Below, in pieces: positions 45,446 through 55,241 of a stretch of 64,000 nt of DNA (position 1 is the stretch's first letter; each line of letters starts with the position of its first letter). The position numbers and the translations under genes were made by a program. Under the pieces are notes generated by a model that did no database searches, was not told the DNA's origin, and saw nothing but the letters and a program-made list of their open reading frames with translations. Source of the DNA: Ctena decussata (taxonomy: Eukaryota > Mollusca > Bivalvia > Lucinida > Lucinidae); assembly GCA_963989385.1 (NCBI GenBank), contig OZ022502.1, positions 47,733,454 through 47,797,453 of the forward strand. The letters are read 5' to 3'.

Positions 45446-45690
45446 GGCCCGGTTGTTCAAAACTAACATGTCGTTAGTTAACGACACGTTAAATTTTCCC
45501 ATGTATTGTACCCAAATCACTCTCATTTTTTTTTTTTTTTTTTTTGCGGAAGAATGCTTGTTTTCCAGCAAGGAATGCTTATTTTCCAGCAAGGAATATT
45601 AGCACACTTCATTGTCTATGTATTTAAAAACTAAACGAATAATACAAGCAGCCACTTTGTAAACTAACGATGTTTTGAACAACTGGGCCC
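45446..45690. mobile_element. 245-bp MITE with GGCCCGGTTGTTCAAAAC ends
   Basis: GGCCCGGTTGTTCAAAACTA at the left, GTTTTGAACAACTGGGCCC at the right; TAACG(A)TGTT-like inner blocks also pair. A T-run and a doubled CTT(G/A)TTTTCCAGCAAGGAAT unit lie in the middle. Confidence 0.8.
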
Positions 45691-45699
45691 TTAACTATT

Positions 45700-46540
45700 T
45701 TGTATCTTGATCAAATAAACGAGATACGTTTGGAAAAAAAGGTGTATTTAGAATTACTACTACGCAAAGATGAAATTGTCATAAAATGATCGAATAAACG
45801 AGATACATTTTGAAGCAAGGTGCATGCAATTAATATTTACTGCGCAAACATGAAATTGTCATAAAAATATGAGCCGCGACACGAGAAAACCAGCAATGTG
45901 GTAGTGCGCCCAGCGCAGACTCAGATCAGCCTGTGCATCCGCCCAGTCTGATCAGAGTCTTCGCTGTTCGCATCAAGGTAGCTCAGTCCCTTAGCTACCC
46001 TTTAAGCACTTAGCGAAGAGTCTGACCAGACTGGGTGGATGTCCAGGCTGATCTGAGTCTGCGCTGGGCGCACAACCACATTGTTGGTTTTCTCACGTCG
46101 TGGCTCATATACTCTAAAAGTACACAGATCTGACGTTGTTATTGCATCACTTTGTCTTTCGAAAACAGAAGTTATTATCCCAACATGACTAATTAAATAA
46201 GAAATTGTTATTGCATTTCCTGCATAAGATAGTCATTGCTGTAATCTTGTTATCGAATATATACCACTTTAAACAAATATTGTCACAAGACTTTGTTGAA
46301 AACAGAATAAAATACTGTAAAAAGTTTCTTGGCATCCTTCTGCAGATTGCATTTTGCTTGTCGAAACTGAATTGCATTGTACATTAAAATGTTGCTCATT
46401 TCCAAGGACATAAGCGACAGCTTGTGTTTTCAGAAATTCCAAAGAAATGGGCGACATTTTGTGTTTTAGAAGTTCCAAGGAAATGAGCGATTTATGTAAT
46501 TCGCAATTCAGCAAGGATGTGCCGTGTACAAAAGTATTCA
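45700..46540 (+). repeat. Duplicated block B1, paralogous to 11110-12300
   Basis: Collinear with block A1, including the 37-bp minisatellite (46402-46520). PAL 45871-46106 is present only here. No shared coding frame. Confidence 0.65.
45871..46106. mobile_element. PAL MITE with ATAT target duplication
   Basis: GAGCCGCGACACGAGAAAAC to TTTTCTCACGTCGTGGCTC; ATAT on both sides (45867-45870, 46107-46110). Complete and close to the family average. Confidence 0.85.
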
Positions 46541-46756
46541 AATAAAAGGTAAATTCTCCAAAACGCTTAGTTTGCAATTGCTAGTACATGCATAATCTGT
46601 GGGTTAAAATCTGCTTGCTTTGGACAGTTGCTTGCTTAATTATCATCAGGTTACTTTATATCAAAAACACAACTTTTGGATGTGAGATTTTGGCCTCGAA
46701 AGACATGGTTTTGCTTAAAAGAGGTGTCGTTTAAGATAGGTTTGACTGTATTCTTT

Positions 46757-48440
46757 TTAGCTCGCCTGAGCACGAAGTGCTCAGGGTGAGCTTTTGGGAT
46801 ACCCTGATGTCCGTCGTCCGTCGTACGTCCGGACGTCCGTCCGTCAACTTTTGCTTGTGTACACTCTAGCAGGCACAGTTTTGATCCAATCTTTCTGAAA
46901 CTTTGTCAGAATGTTTATCTCCATAAAATCTGGGCCAAGTTTGAAACTGGGTCATGTCGGGTCAAAAACTAGGTCACTAGGTCAAATCTTAGAAAAACCT
47001 TGTGTACACTCTAGAAGGCACAGTTTTCATTCAAAGTTCATGAAACTTTGTCAGAATGTTTATCTTTATAATATCTAGGACAAGTTCGAAACTGGGTCAT
47101 GTAGGTTCAAAAACTAGGTCACTAGGTCAAATTTTAGAAAAACCTTGTGTACGCTCTAGAAGGCACAGTTTTCATCCAAAGTTCATGAAACTTAGTCAGA
47201 ATGTTTATCCTTATAATATCTAGGACAAGTTAGAAACTGGGTCACGTCGGGTCAAAAACTAGGTCACTAGGTCAAATCATAGAAAACCCTTGTGTACGCT
47301 CTAGAAGATACAGTTTTGATCCAATCTATATGAAACATTGTCAGAATGTTTATCTCCATAAACTATAGGCCAAGTTTGAAACTGGGTCATGTCGGGTCAA
47401 AAACTAGGTCACTAGGTCAAATCTTAGAAAAACCTTGTGTACACTCTAGAAGGCACACTTTTCACCCAAAGTTCATGAAACTTTGTCAGAATGTTTATCT
47501 TTATAATATCTAGGACAAGTACGAAACTGGGTCATGTTGGGTCAAAAACTAGGTCACTAGGTCAAATCATAGAAAAACGTGTACGCTCTAGAGGACACAG
47601 TTTTGATCCAATCTTTATAAAACGTTGTCAGAATGTTTATCTCCATAAACTATAGGCCAAGTTCGAAATTGGGTCATGTCGGATCAAAAACTAGGTCACT
47701 AGGTCAAATCTTAGAAAAACCTTGTGTACGCTCTAGAAGGCACAGTTTTGATTTAAAGCTCATGAAACTTAATCAGAATGTTTATCCTCATAATATGAAG
47801 GACAAATTTGAAACTGGGTCATGTAGGGTCAAAAACTAGGTCACTTGGTGAAATCATAGAAAAACCGTGTGTACGCTCTATGGGACACAGTTTTGATCCA
47901 ATCTTTATGAAACTTTGTCAGAATGTTTATCTCCATAAACTATAGGCCAAGTTTGAAAGTAGGTCATGTCAGGTCAAAAACTAGGTCACTAGGTCAAATC
48001 TTAGAAAACCCTCGTGTACGCACTAGAAGGAATAGTTTTGATCCAATCTTCATGAAATATGTCAAAATGTTTATTGTCCATATATATATGCCCCTTATGA
48101 AACTGAGTCACGTCAGATCAGAAACTAGGTCACTAGGTCAGATCTAAGAAAAACTTTGTGTACACCCTAGAGGGCACAGTTTTGATCCAATCTTCATGAA
48201 ACTCTGTCAGAATGTTTACCTTTATGAAATCTAGGTAAAGTTAGAAACTGGTTTGTGTCGGATCAAAAACTAGGTCACTAGGTCAAATATAAGAACGACC
48301 TTGTATACACTCCAGAGGGCACAGTTTTGATCCAATCTCAATGAAACTTTGTCAGAATGTTTATTCTTACAATATCCGGTTTGAAACTGGGTCATGTCCG
48401 GTCAAAAGCTAGGTCACTAGGTCAAATCTAAATTAAGTTA
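46757..48440 (+). mobile_element. Tandem-core element 5, eleven units of about 147 bp
   Basis: The left end TTTTAGCTCGCCTGAGCACG folds with GTGCTCAGGGTGAGCT. A GTCCGTCGTCCGTCGTACGT microsatellite follows, then about eleven units marked by GTGTACACTCTAGAAGGCAC (46855 to 48304). Every unit has GGGTCATGTCGGGTCAAAA and ACTAGGTCACTAGGTCAAAT. The right end could not be placed. Open frames here are repeat artefacts. Confidence 0.8.
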
Positions 48441-48630
48441 TGTTGCAAGAATCAGAACTAAAATTGCAATGATGCCAGCCATAAACTCCTTGGAATACAT
48501 TAGTTTCACCACAGTGAGATAATGATGCTACCATTCTATCATCTGTGTTTGCCTAGTTAAGTCTAGTTGAAATCCATCAAAGGAACTCAACATGAAAGGG
48601 AACTTTTCGGAGAAGCGACTCTGCCATTTT

Positions 48631-48900
48631 CAGCTCACCTGAGCCTTACAGTATTGGTGTTAGCTGCCTCTTTCATCCATCCATAAACATTTTCAAACAT
48701 CTCTGAAACCACTGGGCAGATCAAATTTCATATGGAGCCTGCACATGGGCCAAAGGATTGAAAGGTCATCAAATGATCTTGGTCACATGACCAGGGTGGC
48801 CGCCATTCCCATGTATGGTAAAAACTCTTATAAATCTTCACCAGAGCCAGTAAATTGATTAATGCTCAGGTGAGCGATTCAGGGCCACCATGGCCCTCTT
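48631..48900 (+). mobile_element. Short HINE-like element without tandem core
   Basis: CAGCTCACCTGAGCC at the left, GCTCAGGTGAGCGA at the right, then a terminal hairpin AGGGCCACCATGGCCCT. Same end plan as the tandem-core elements, about 270 bp, one core only. A T31 run (48911-48941) follows immediately. Confidence 0.75.
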
Positions 48901-48908
48901 GTTTATTT

Positions 48909-48910
<2 letters not shown>

Positions 48911-48941
<31 letters not shown>
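48911..48941. repeat. T31 homopolymer
   Basis: Thirty-one T, directly 3' of the short HINE-like element. Helentron-type elements tend to sit at T-rich sites (family knowledge). Confidence 0.8.
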
Positions 48942-48942
<1 letters not shown>

Positions 48943-49284
48943 TGGGACAGTTATTAGTTTATTCGTTTAGCTGATTATTGAGTTTGAACTGTCTGTTTTA
49001 TTTTAAACTGTAATTGCTTCGTGCCGATAAAAGATATTTAAATCGATGAACCAGGAAGTCGACAAATTGTTTCCCGTCGAAAAAATGAAAGAAAAATTGG
49101 CGGGGTACCCATGGACCTTAATACAATTATTCAAGCGTTTTTGATGGTTTCATGATGTAACTCGATTAGGTTTTTTTTTCTGGAATAGATTAAACAATTG
49201 TGAAATGTCTTTTCCATACTTCCATTTTTTTTTACATTTTTCATTTAAATTTGACTTCCAGGTTGCACAGGTATTTCTTTATTA
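48942..49284. other. Unassigned stretch
   Basis: No gene or repeat recognised. Confidence 0.3.
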
Positions 49285-49496
49285 GGATCAAGTCAGGTAA
49301 ATTCGGAAAGCAGGTAAATTCGGACAGTAGCATTGTTTCCTTTATATATCAATTGTTTGGAATTAAAACAAAAACAACTGGGCCAATAGTAAAAATCCTG
49401 ATGAGACGGCTCAACATGAGCCGTCTCATCTGGATTTTCACTGTTTGCAATGGTATGTCCGAATATACCCGCTGTCCGAAGTTACCCGACTCGACC
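49285..49496. mobile_element. Foldback MITE, second copy of the 34271 family
   Basis: AAGTCAGGTAAATTCGG... and the inverse CCGAAGTTACCCGACT. CATTGTTTCCTTTATATATC and TTGTTTGGAATTAA match 34313-34345. An inner hairpin GAGACGGCTC / GAGCCGTCTC (49411-49434) is new to this copy. Confidence 0.75.
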
Positions 49497-49814
49497 CTAT
49501 TTTTTATTTTTTGAAATAGTAAGCCTGTTAACTTTACGTTTTTGAACGTATTTAGTGTGTTTTGACTAATAAAGGTATATGGACATATTTTCATTGGGAG
49601 CCACACTGTCATTTTCATTTTTACTACGAACTGGGATTAAAACTTTAAAATGAAAAAAAAATGTTCCCCTAGAAACAAAGTCTTTCCTTTGAAATAGACT
49701 CCACTTCAGAGGAGCGTTATCATCCAAGGAACTAAGCAGAAATTCCAAAATGTGACATCCCTTTCTTATCAAAATAGGCATTTATTTAGATACTGGACAG
49801 ATTTTAAAGTACAA

Positions 49815-50280
49815 ATGTTAAGTTGGCACCGATAATTGTTTTATTTTTCATCCACTGAAAATAAATATATCAATTAGAGATTGTTTAAACCAGCGGCCGC
49901 TGTAAATGTCGTAGCTTGCGTTATTATGTTAAAAGTATTTACCATCACTTCTTGCACCCTTTTTCTAAATACATAGAAATGAATTAATCAGTCTGAATAT
50001 TTGGACAGGCTTGTTGCAACGTAAGATGTAACAATTGCGAATAACAAAATTTTACGGAGCTACATTTTCCAATACAGGAAATGCGTAAGTCCCGACTATT
50101 TTGTTTAAATTGTAAATTTTCCCCGCAATGGATTACTTACTTTGTCGGCCTCTGCTCTATGTTTTTATACATTTTGATGCAAAAGAAAATAAAATAAAAT
50201 GTCTGTATCAATCAGGAGTTAAAAGAGATTCCTTTGAAAATTACAGTAAATGATTCCAGTATAAAATTTCCTTTTGTTTC
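49815..50280 (+). repeat. Duplicated block B2, paralogous to 22150-22560
   Basis: See block A2 for shared landmarks. Slightly longer here. No open frame is conserved between the two. Confidence 0.65.
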
Positions 50281-51044
50281 GATCAAATTGTTGTCCCGTG
50301 TGGAGTTGCCAGCCTTTGAGCATGAATTAGATACGTGCATTAAATCATGAAAAAATAAAGTCGGGGTCGGAAGATATTCTATCTTCTTGTAAAGTAAAAT
50401 AAGCTAAGTAATACTTTTACCCGGTTGCTGCATGCTTGCATAAAATCATGAAAATACTACAATAATGTATATAATCACTTGTAAATAAAGACTCACCAGT
50501 ACTTCGTACTATAAAAATATATGAACCCAATTTTCCCTACCACGTAGAAAGGCGGTTCTCAGAAAAGTTACGAAATAGAACAGAACAGAATGGCAATCTG
50601 GGATGTTCCCGATTGGACATCACCTGTTTATCTTCAGAAGGTGTTTATTCTTACTACGCGTAAAAAAACGATTAAAACATTTCGTAACTAGCCCATTATG
50701 GATACCATAACAAATATTTTCATTGGCCAGTTAAGAACTTATCTGGAGTAGCGCTGGTCACTCGGTCGCTCCATTGTATTACATATCTGATGCCATTTTA
50801 TAAACAGTTTCTTTAAAAAAATAACAGTGGCGAGTCCCTAGAAGAAACATGTTGCGTTTCCTAGTTGCACGAAATCGAAATGTTTGGAAAATAAAAAACG
50901 CATTTTAGATTAATATATATGTTAATCAACAGCGGTATTGAGTACTAGAAACTATTGTCCAAGGCGGTTTCATTGCCTGTTAAAAGCTCATGCTTGCTTT
51001 CATTTTTATAGCACTTTAAATACCTTTGGAATAATTGCACACTT
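50281..51044. other. Unassigned; expected duplicate interval without visible match
   Basis: It lies where the paralogue of 22.6-25.7 kb should be, but no match was found by eye. A short inverted pair AGTTACGAAAT / ATTTCGTAACT spans 50568-50689. Confidence 0.35.
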
Positions 51045-53085
51045 CATAGACAAACCACTAGTTTGTACCTCTCCTACGCAAGGCTGAATATATAATCTGC
51101 ATACTTGACGAGCTCTGTCCTTTGCTGAAAAAACAGGCCCCGAGGTTATAAAACTTTTTTCATGCTCAACTCAGCTGAGCATGAAACTTTCTCTGCTGAT
51201 AAATATGAAAATGCCAACTAATGTTGGCATTTTCATATTCATAAGCAGAGAAAATTTCATACTCAGCTAAACTAAGCAAGAAAACAGCTGTACTTATCAG
51301 TGATTTGCTATTTATTAGCAGATAAAGTTTCATGCTCAGCTGAGTTGAGCATGAAAAAAGTTTTATAACCTCGGGGCCAGGACGCAGAGAAACGCAATTA
51401 AAACTGATAAATCCACACCAAGCTTGGTGCTAAAAAAATCTTGCCTTTTCGTTTGGTTGTTTCCTACGGCTAAGTCTGGTTTATATCGGCTGTATCAAAA
51501 TGTGCTTTTATTCTAATGAATTTTAAATTCTGTTCTCGTATAATCTATCACTCGCAGTATAAAAGGATCAATATAAATACAATTACGTATGCTTTTTTCT
51601 GCAATTTCGATTAAAAGCTTACAATAACTTTTATTTTTTTGCAATTTTGATAAAAGCTTTTTTAAGTCTTTCCACGCAGCACTTGTCATTGAAATGAATT
51701 GTTGCTCAATGTTAAAGACAATGGTTCTGGCTAAAAGTAATGTTTGCAGAAGTATTTGAAAAAAATACTCTATTAAGTTTAAGCTTATTATAACAAGGGC
51801 TGCACGAGATTGATTTTATGTTGTATGCTTATGATCAGGGTTTTTTTTCAAGACTGTCCGAATTTCGTATTCTATAATACACAAATTAGGAACACATTTA
51901 GCTGCTTCAGTCAAATTCGTATGTATGCAACCTTCTTGTATCTGATTTATTATGCAAATTGCGATACCATACTTCTAAAATCCCAGACAAGCGGCCGAAA
52001 AAGTAGGATCAAATTAAATTGCAAGAGGTATTCTCAAAAGTCGGCATATTACTTGTTCATGTATTCTGTCATCTCATAAAATAAACTGCACTGCATAAAC
52101 CACCAACAGGATAAAAATGAAAGCATCGCTATATCATCATTTGGTCCGAAATAAACTTTTGGCTTTGATGCTGTTGTCAAGTTTGTTTCATGTAGAGCAT
52201 TTTGGTGCACTCGGATTTCTGCTATGAAAAATCCGAACTGAAAAAAATTGTACCAGAGCACAAACGTGTTGCCCCTTTTTGCTAACGGTGATAACGAAGA
52301 GTTGGTGTACACTTTTCGACAATGGACACTGAAGCGATATGGTTTTACTTTACTCGTGCACTGTACGAGTTTCCCAGTTTCAAAGAAGCCGAATTCAATA
52401 TGTTGTGAAACTTTGAAATACTTTCAAGCAACGTATTTACCTTCTTCTACTATGCAAACAGTATCAGAAAAGGCAGACATCGGTACGTTGAATACCTCAG
52501 CCTGCACGTGCAGTACAAAAACAAAAACAAATGCCATCGAACACAGAGCACTATATCACACGTGTAATCATTGGAAAAATATGGAGCAAAGGAGTAAATG
52601 ATATGTTTTAATGTTGCGTAAGTGTGTATAACCCTTTATCATAGATTTATGAAATTCCAAGGCAAAAACATGCGTGCTTTGGATAAAGAATAAATATTCA
52701 TTTCACCAGATTTATGACATTTGGATGCATATTAGTTTACACATTTATATGATAAAAAAAAATGTGAAGATTGGCATTACTACACAATACCCATGAGGAA
52801 GATGTGTTGAACTAAATGATGATAAAATATTTTCACTGGCAGTTTTATAACGGCATTCATTTAAAATATCGACAACACAGAGTATTAATTAAACGTGCAG
52901 TGCCTGCCAAGTGACATATTTAACACAGATTAAAAATTAGCAGCATCTTTATTTCTGAAGTATTTGAACAGCTCTTGATTCTGCTTCGAAATGGAAAGCT
53001 TGAAAACGGGATCAGACTGAAATTAGTTCTAAAAGGGCATGCACCAATGTATTTGTAGGTCATTCCTAAAATGCAATGTTTCAGT
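51045..53085 (+). repeat. Duplicated block B3, paralogous to about 25770-29560
   Basis: Matches listed under blocks A3 and A4. It is about half the length because the A copy took at least five insertions (PAL twice, the 814-bp TIR element, a SINE and a T-run), while this one took a foldback (51137-51377). Confidence 0.75.
51137..51377. mobile_element. Foldback element, 241 bp
   Basis: GCCCCGAGGTTATAAAACTT to the inverse AAGTTTTATAACCTCGGGGC; CATGCTCAACTCAGCTGAGC and its inverse follow. Flanked by CAG on both sides (51134-51136, 51378-51380). An inner palindrome ATGCCAACTAATGTTGGCAT is at about 51211. The paralogue near 25860 lacks it. Confidence 0.85.
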
Positions 53086-53097
53086 TAATGTACAAAT

Positions 53098-53286
53098 GAG
53101 CTGCGACGCGACAAAACCAACAAAGTGGTTGTGCGCGCAGCGCAGACTCAGATCAGCCTGGGCATCCGCTAACTTTTAAGTGCTTAGCAAAGAGTCTGGT
53201 CAGATTTCTAATTGGTGGATACCCAGGCTGATCTGAGTCTGCGCTGGCCGTACAACCAATTTGTTGTTTTTCTCGTGTCGCGGCTC
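53098..53286. mobile_element. PAL MITE with AAAT target duplication and an empty paralogue
   Basis: AAAT at 53094-53097 and 53287-53290. In the duplicate at about 29580-29600 the flanks are nearly contiguous (AATGTTCAGATGTCAG). The copy has lost the central part; ends are GAGCTGCGACGCGAC and GTGTCGCGGCTC. Confidence 0.85.
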
Positions 53287-53822
53287 AAATGTCAGCAGAG
53301 CTCCAGATGAGAAGGGATATTGATGATAATTCTCAGATAATTTTTTCTTATTTCTCAATGAAAATTATGTTGTGACGACTCATTACGAGTAGAACCGTCT
53401 TAGCAAGAGGCTTTTCTTTGCGGCGTGCTCCTCGTGGGCGCGTTCGCTTCGTCCGGCGACTAACATTCAACATAGAACTGGCACGGACCAGGGGAATCCG
53501 ACTGTCTAATTAAAACAAAGCTTGAAATATATTCGTCAAAGTCAAATTGACATGTGCTGAGTGGAAGAGTTTCGTACTTGGCAGACGTTTGGTAAAATTT
53601 CATTATTTTGACTGGATAAGACAGTAAATCTACATCAAATCTAGGTACAAAAACTCCTCAAGAACTGGGATCGTTCATCTAATTGCTTCCTACGGCCTGG
53701 TCTGTTTTATATCGAACCTGTTGATATATTGGTTGGTACTTGGGTTTATTGTTAAATTTATTATGCCACAATGATTAAAATACATAAAATGTACTTTTTA
53801 TCCGATTGAAGCTTTTACTGCA
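53287..53822. other. Unassigned stretch
   Basis: No gene recognised. 53440-53465 is GC-rich (GGGCGCGTTCGCTTCGTCCG). Confidence 0.3.
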
Positions 53823-54049
53823 CTGGGGCCATATTCATAAAACGACTTAAGTGGTTGCTATGCTGTTGCTAAGGCTAAATTTCTTTGAAGGAGATTCCCT
53901 ACAACTATGAAATTTGCTCTGGAGGAACAGTCTTTGTAAGACTGTTCCTACAGACCAAATTTCATAGTTGTAGGGAATCTCCTTTATAGATATTTAGCCT
54001 TAGCAACCGCTTAGCAACGACTTAAGTGGCTTTATGAATATGGCCCCTG
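53823..54049. mobile_element. Foldback element with GGGGCCATATTCATAAA ends, copy 1
   Basis: CTGGGGCCATATTCATAAAA and the inverse TTTATGAATATGGCCCC pair, as do AAGGAGATTCCCTACAACTA and TAGTTGTAGGGAATCTCCTT. The loop itself folds (GGAACAGTCTTTGTAAGACTGTTCC around 53929). Copy 2 closes the window at 63773-63999. Confidence 0.88.
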
Positions 54050-54137
54050 GTCTTATTTTTTTATACATTAATTGTCATTTGAATGAATTTTTAACCTACA
54101 GCAAGTAAGACAATGGTACTGTCGTTTTTATTTTCAG

Positions 54138-54228
54138 AGATAATCGGGAAGACCCTGCTAAGCTTGACACAGCAAGTGCTTTGCTGGATAGTTTTACTGA
54201 TTTTTACACTGTCTTTAAATGTTATTGA
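54138..54228 (+). CDS. Weak candidate: terminal exon of an unknown gene
   Basis: After TCGTTTTTATTTTCAG, a good acceptor, one frame reads DNREDPAKLDTASALLDSFT and then DFYTVFKCY before a TGA at 54226-54228. The composition is protein-like (mixed acidic, helical), unlike most frames here. A competing 61-codon frame (54113-54298) overlaps in another phase. No upstream exon, no domain and no transcript evidence, so this may be chance. Confidence 0.25.
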
Positions 54229-54668
54229 TGACAAGTTTCCACTCAAGTTTGTATCCTACCAGGAACATGGTTGGCCTTTATGGGGACTAGGGAAATGACG
54301 ACAACGTTGACGTTTGCTGCCGCAAAGATCACAGTGAAGCTGCTCTTATTGACAATGATTTTGTTTTAGAATTTCTACCGTAAAGGCTTTGGGTATCTGG
54401 TAATATAGTCAAGCGTTTGTAATTTGATGTCATGCGTTTGTGTCCAAAGCTATCTAAATACCAGAAGTAAGAACATTTAGATATTTGTAAACAGCAGACC
54501 ACCAGTGTTTGGTTTATTGTTGGTTTCCGTGTTGTACTGCAGTGGCTTCATAGAGGAAAATACCCTGTCTTAGATCATGAAATTTTATGGGTAGATTGTT
54601 AGTGAAAATATGATACTTCCCTATTTGATTTTTCAATATTTTAGATAAATAGTTAATATAGTATACCC
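54229..54668. other. Unassigned stretch
   Basis: If the exon above is real this would begin with 3' untranslated sequence. No poly(A) signal stands out. Confidence 0.3.
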
Positions 54669-55241
54669 GTTTCTCATGGATTCGTGCCTTCTCATAGATT
54701 CGTTTCTATGGTTTGCTTAGGACTGCAATTAATTTGATCAACTGTTTGGATAAAAAAGGTTGAAAAAAAAACAATATTTATGTGTCAAAAAAACTTGGTT
54801 GTCAGTGCTAAATAAAATTTTGGTTAGAAAATCAAATTTTTTGAAAAAGTCCTTAATTTTTTTCAGTGGTCCCAAATAAAATCCTTCCAAACTTGTTATA
54901 TTAAATACCATGCCATAAAACTGCCAGTAAATACTTAAAAATAGTGTGGACTAGTCTTTACATATTAAAATTTTGACAGAGTAGTAAAACAATTTTGAAA
55001 ATTTGGCTGTTTATTCTAGGGCATGAACTCAATGAGAAACATTTTTCAATGTTTGTACTGAGGGGTAGTCCAAGACAGTGTCCTAGTTTATACTGAAAAT
55101 GAAAATTCACACAAGTTTTGATAAGTTGATATGCTATCAGAGGTTTATTTGCAGATTTAATAGTGAAATCAAATTACCAGTTCCTTAATTTTTCACAAAA
55201 GCAGGCAAATTATAATAAGGGGCACGAATCAACGAGAAAAC
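54669..55241. mobile_element. 573-bp MITE with GTTTCTC...GTGCC ends
   Basis: GTTTCTCATGGATTCGTGCC at the left, GGGCACGAATCAACGAGAAA at the right, imperfectly inverted. A second TTCTCATAGATTCGTTTCT lies just inside. The end sequence resembles GTTCTCATTAGGTCGTGCCC of 63122-63573, suggesting a related family. Confidence 0.65.

Noticed and set aside
47633..48147. Repeated MFISINYRPS-type peptides as a protein family
   Set aside because: Produced by the 147-bp core units of tandem-core element 5.
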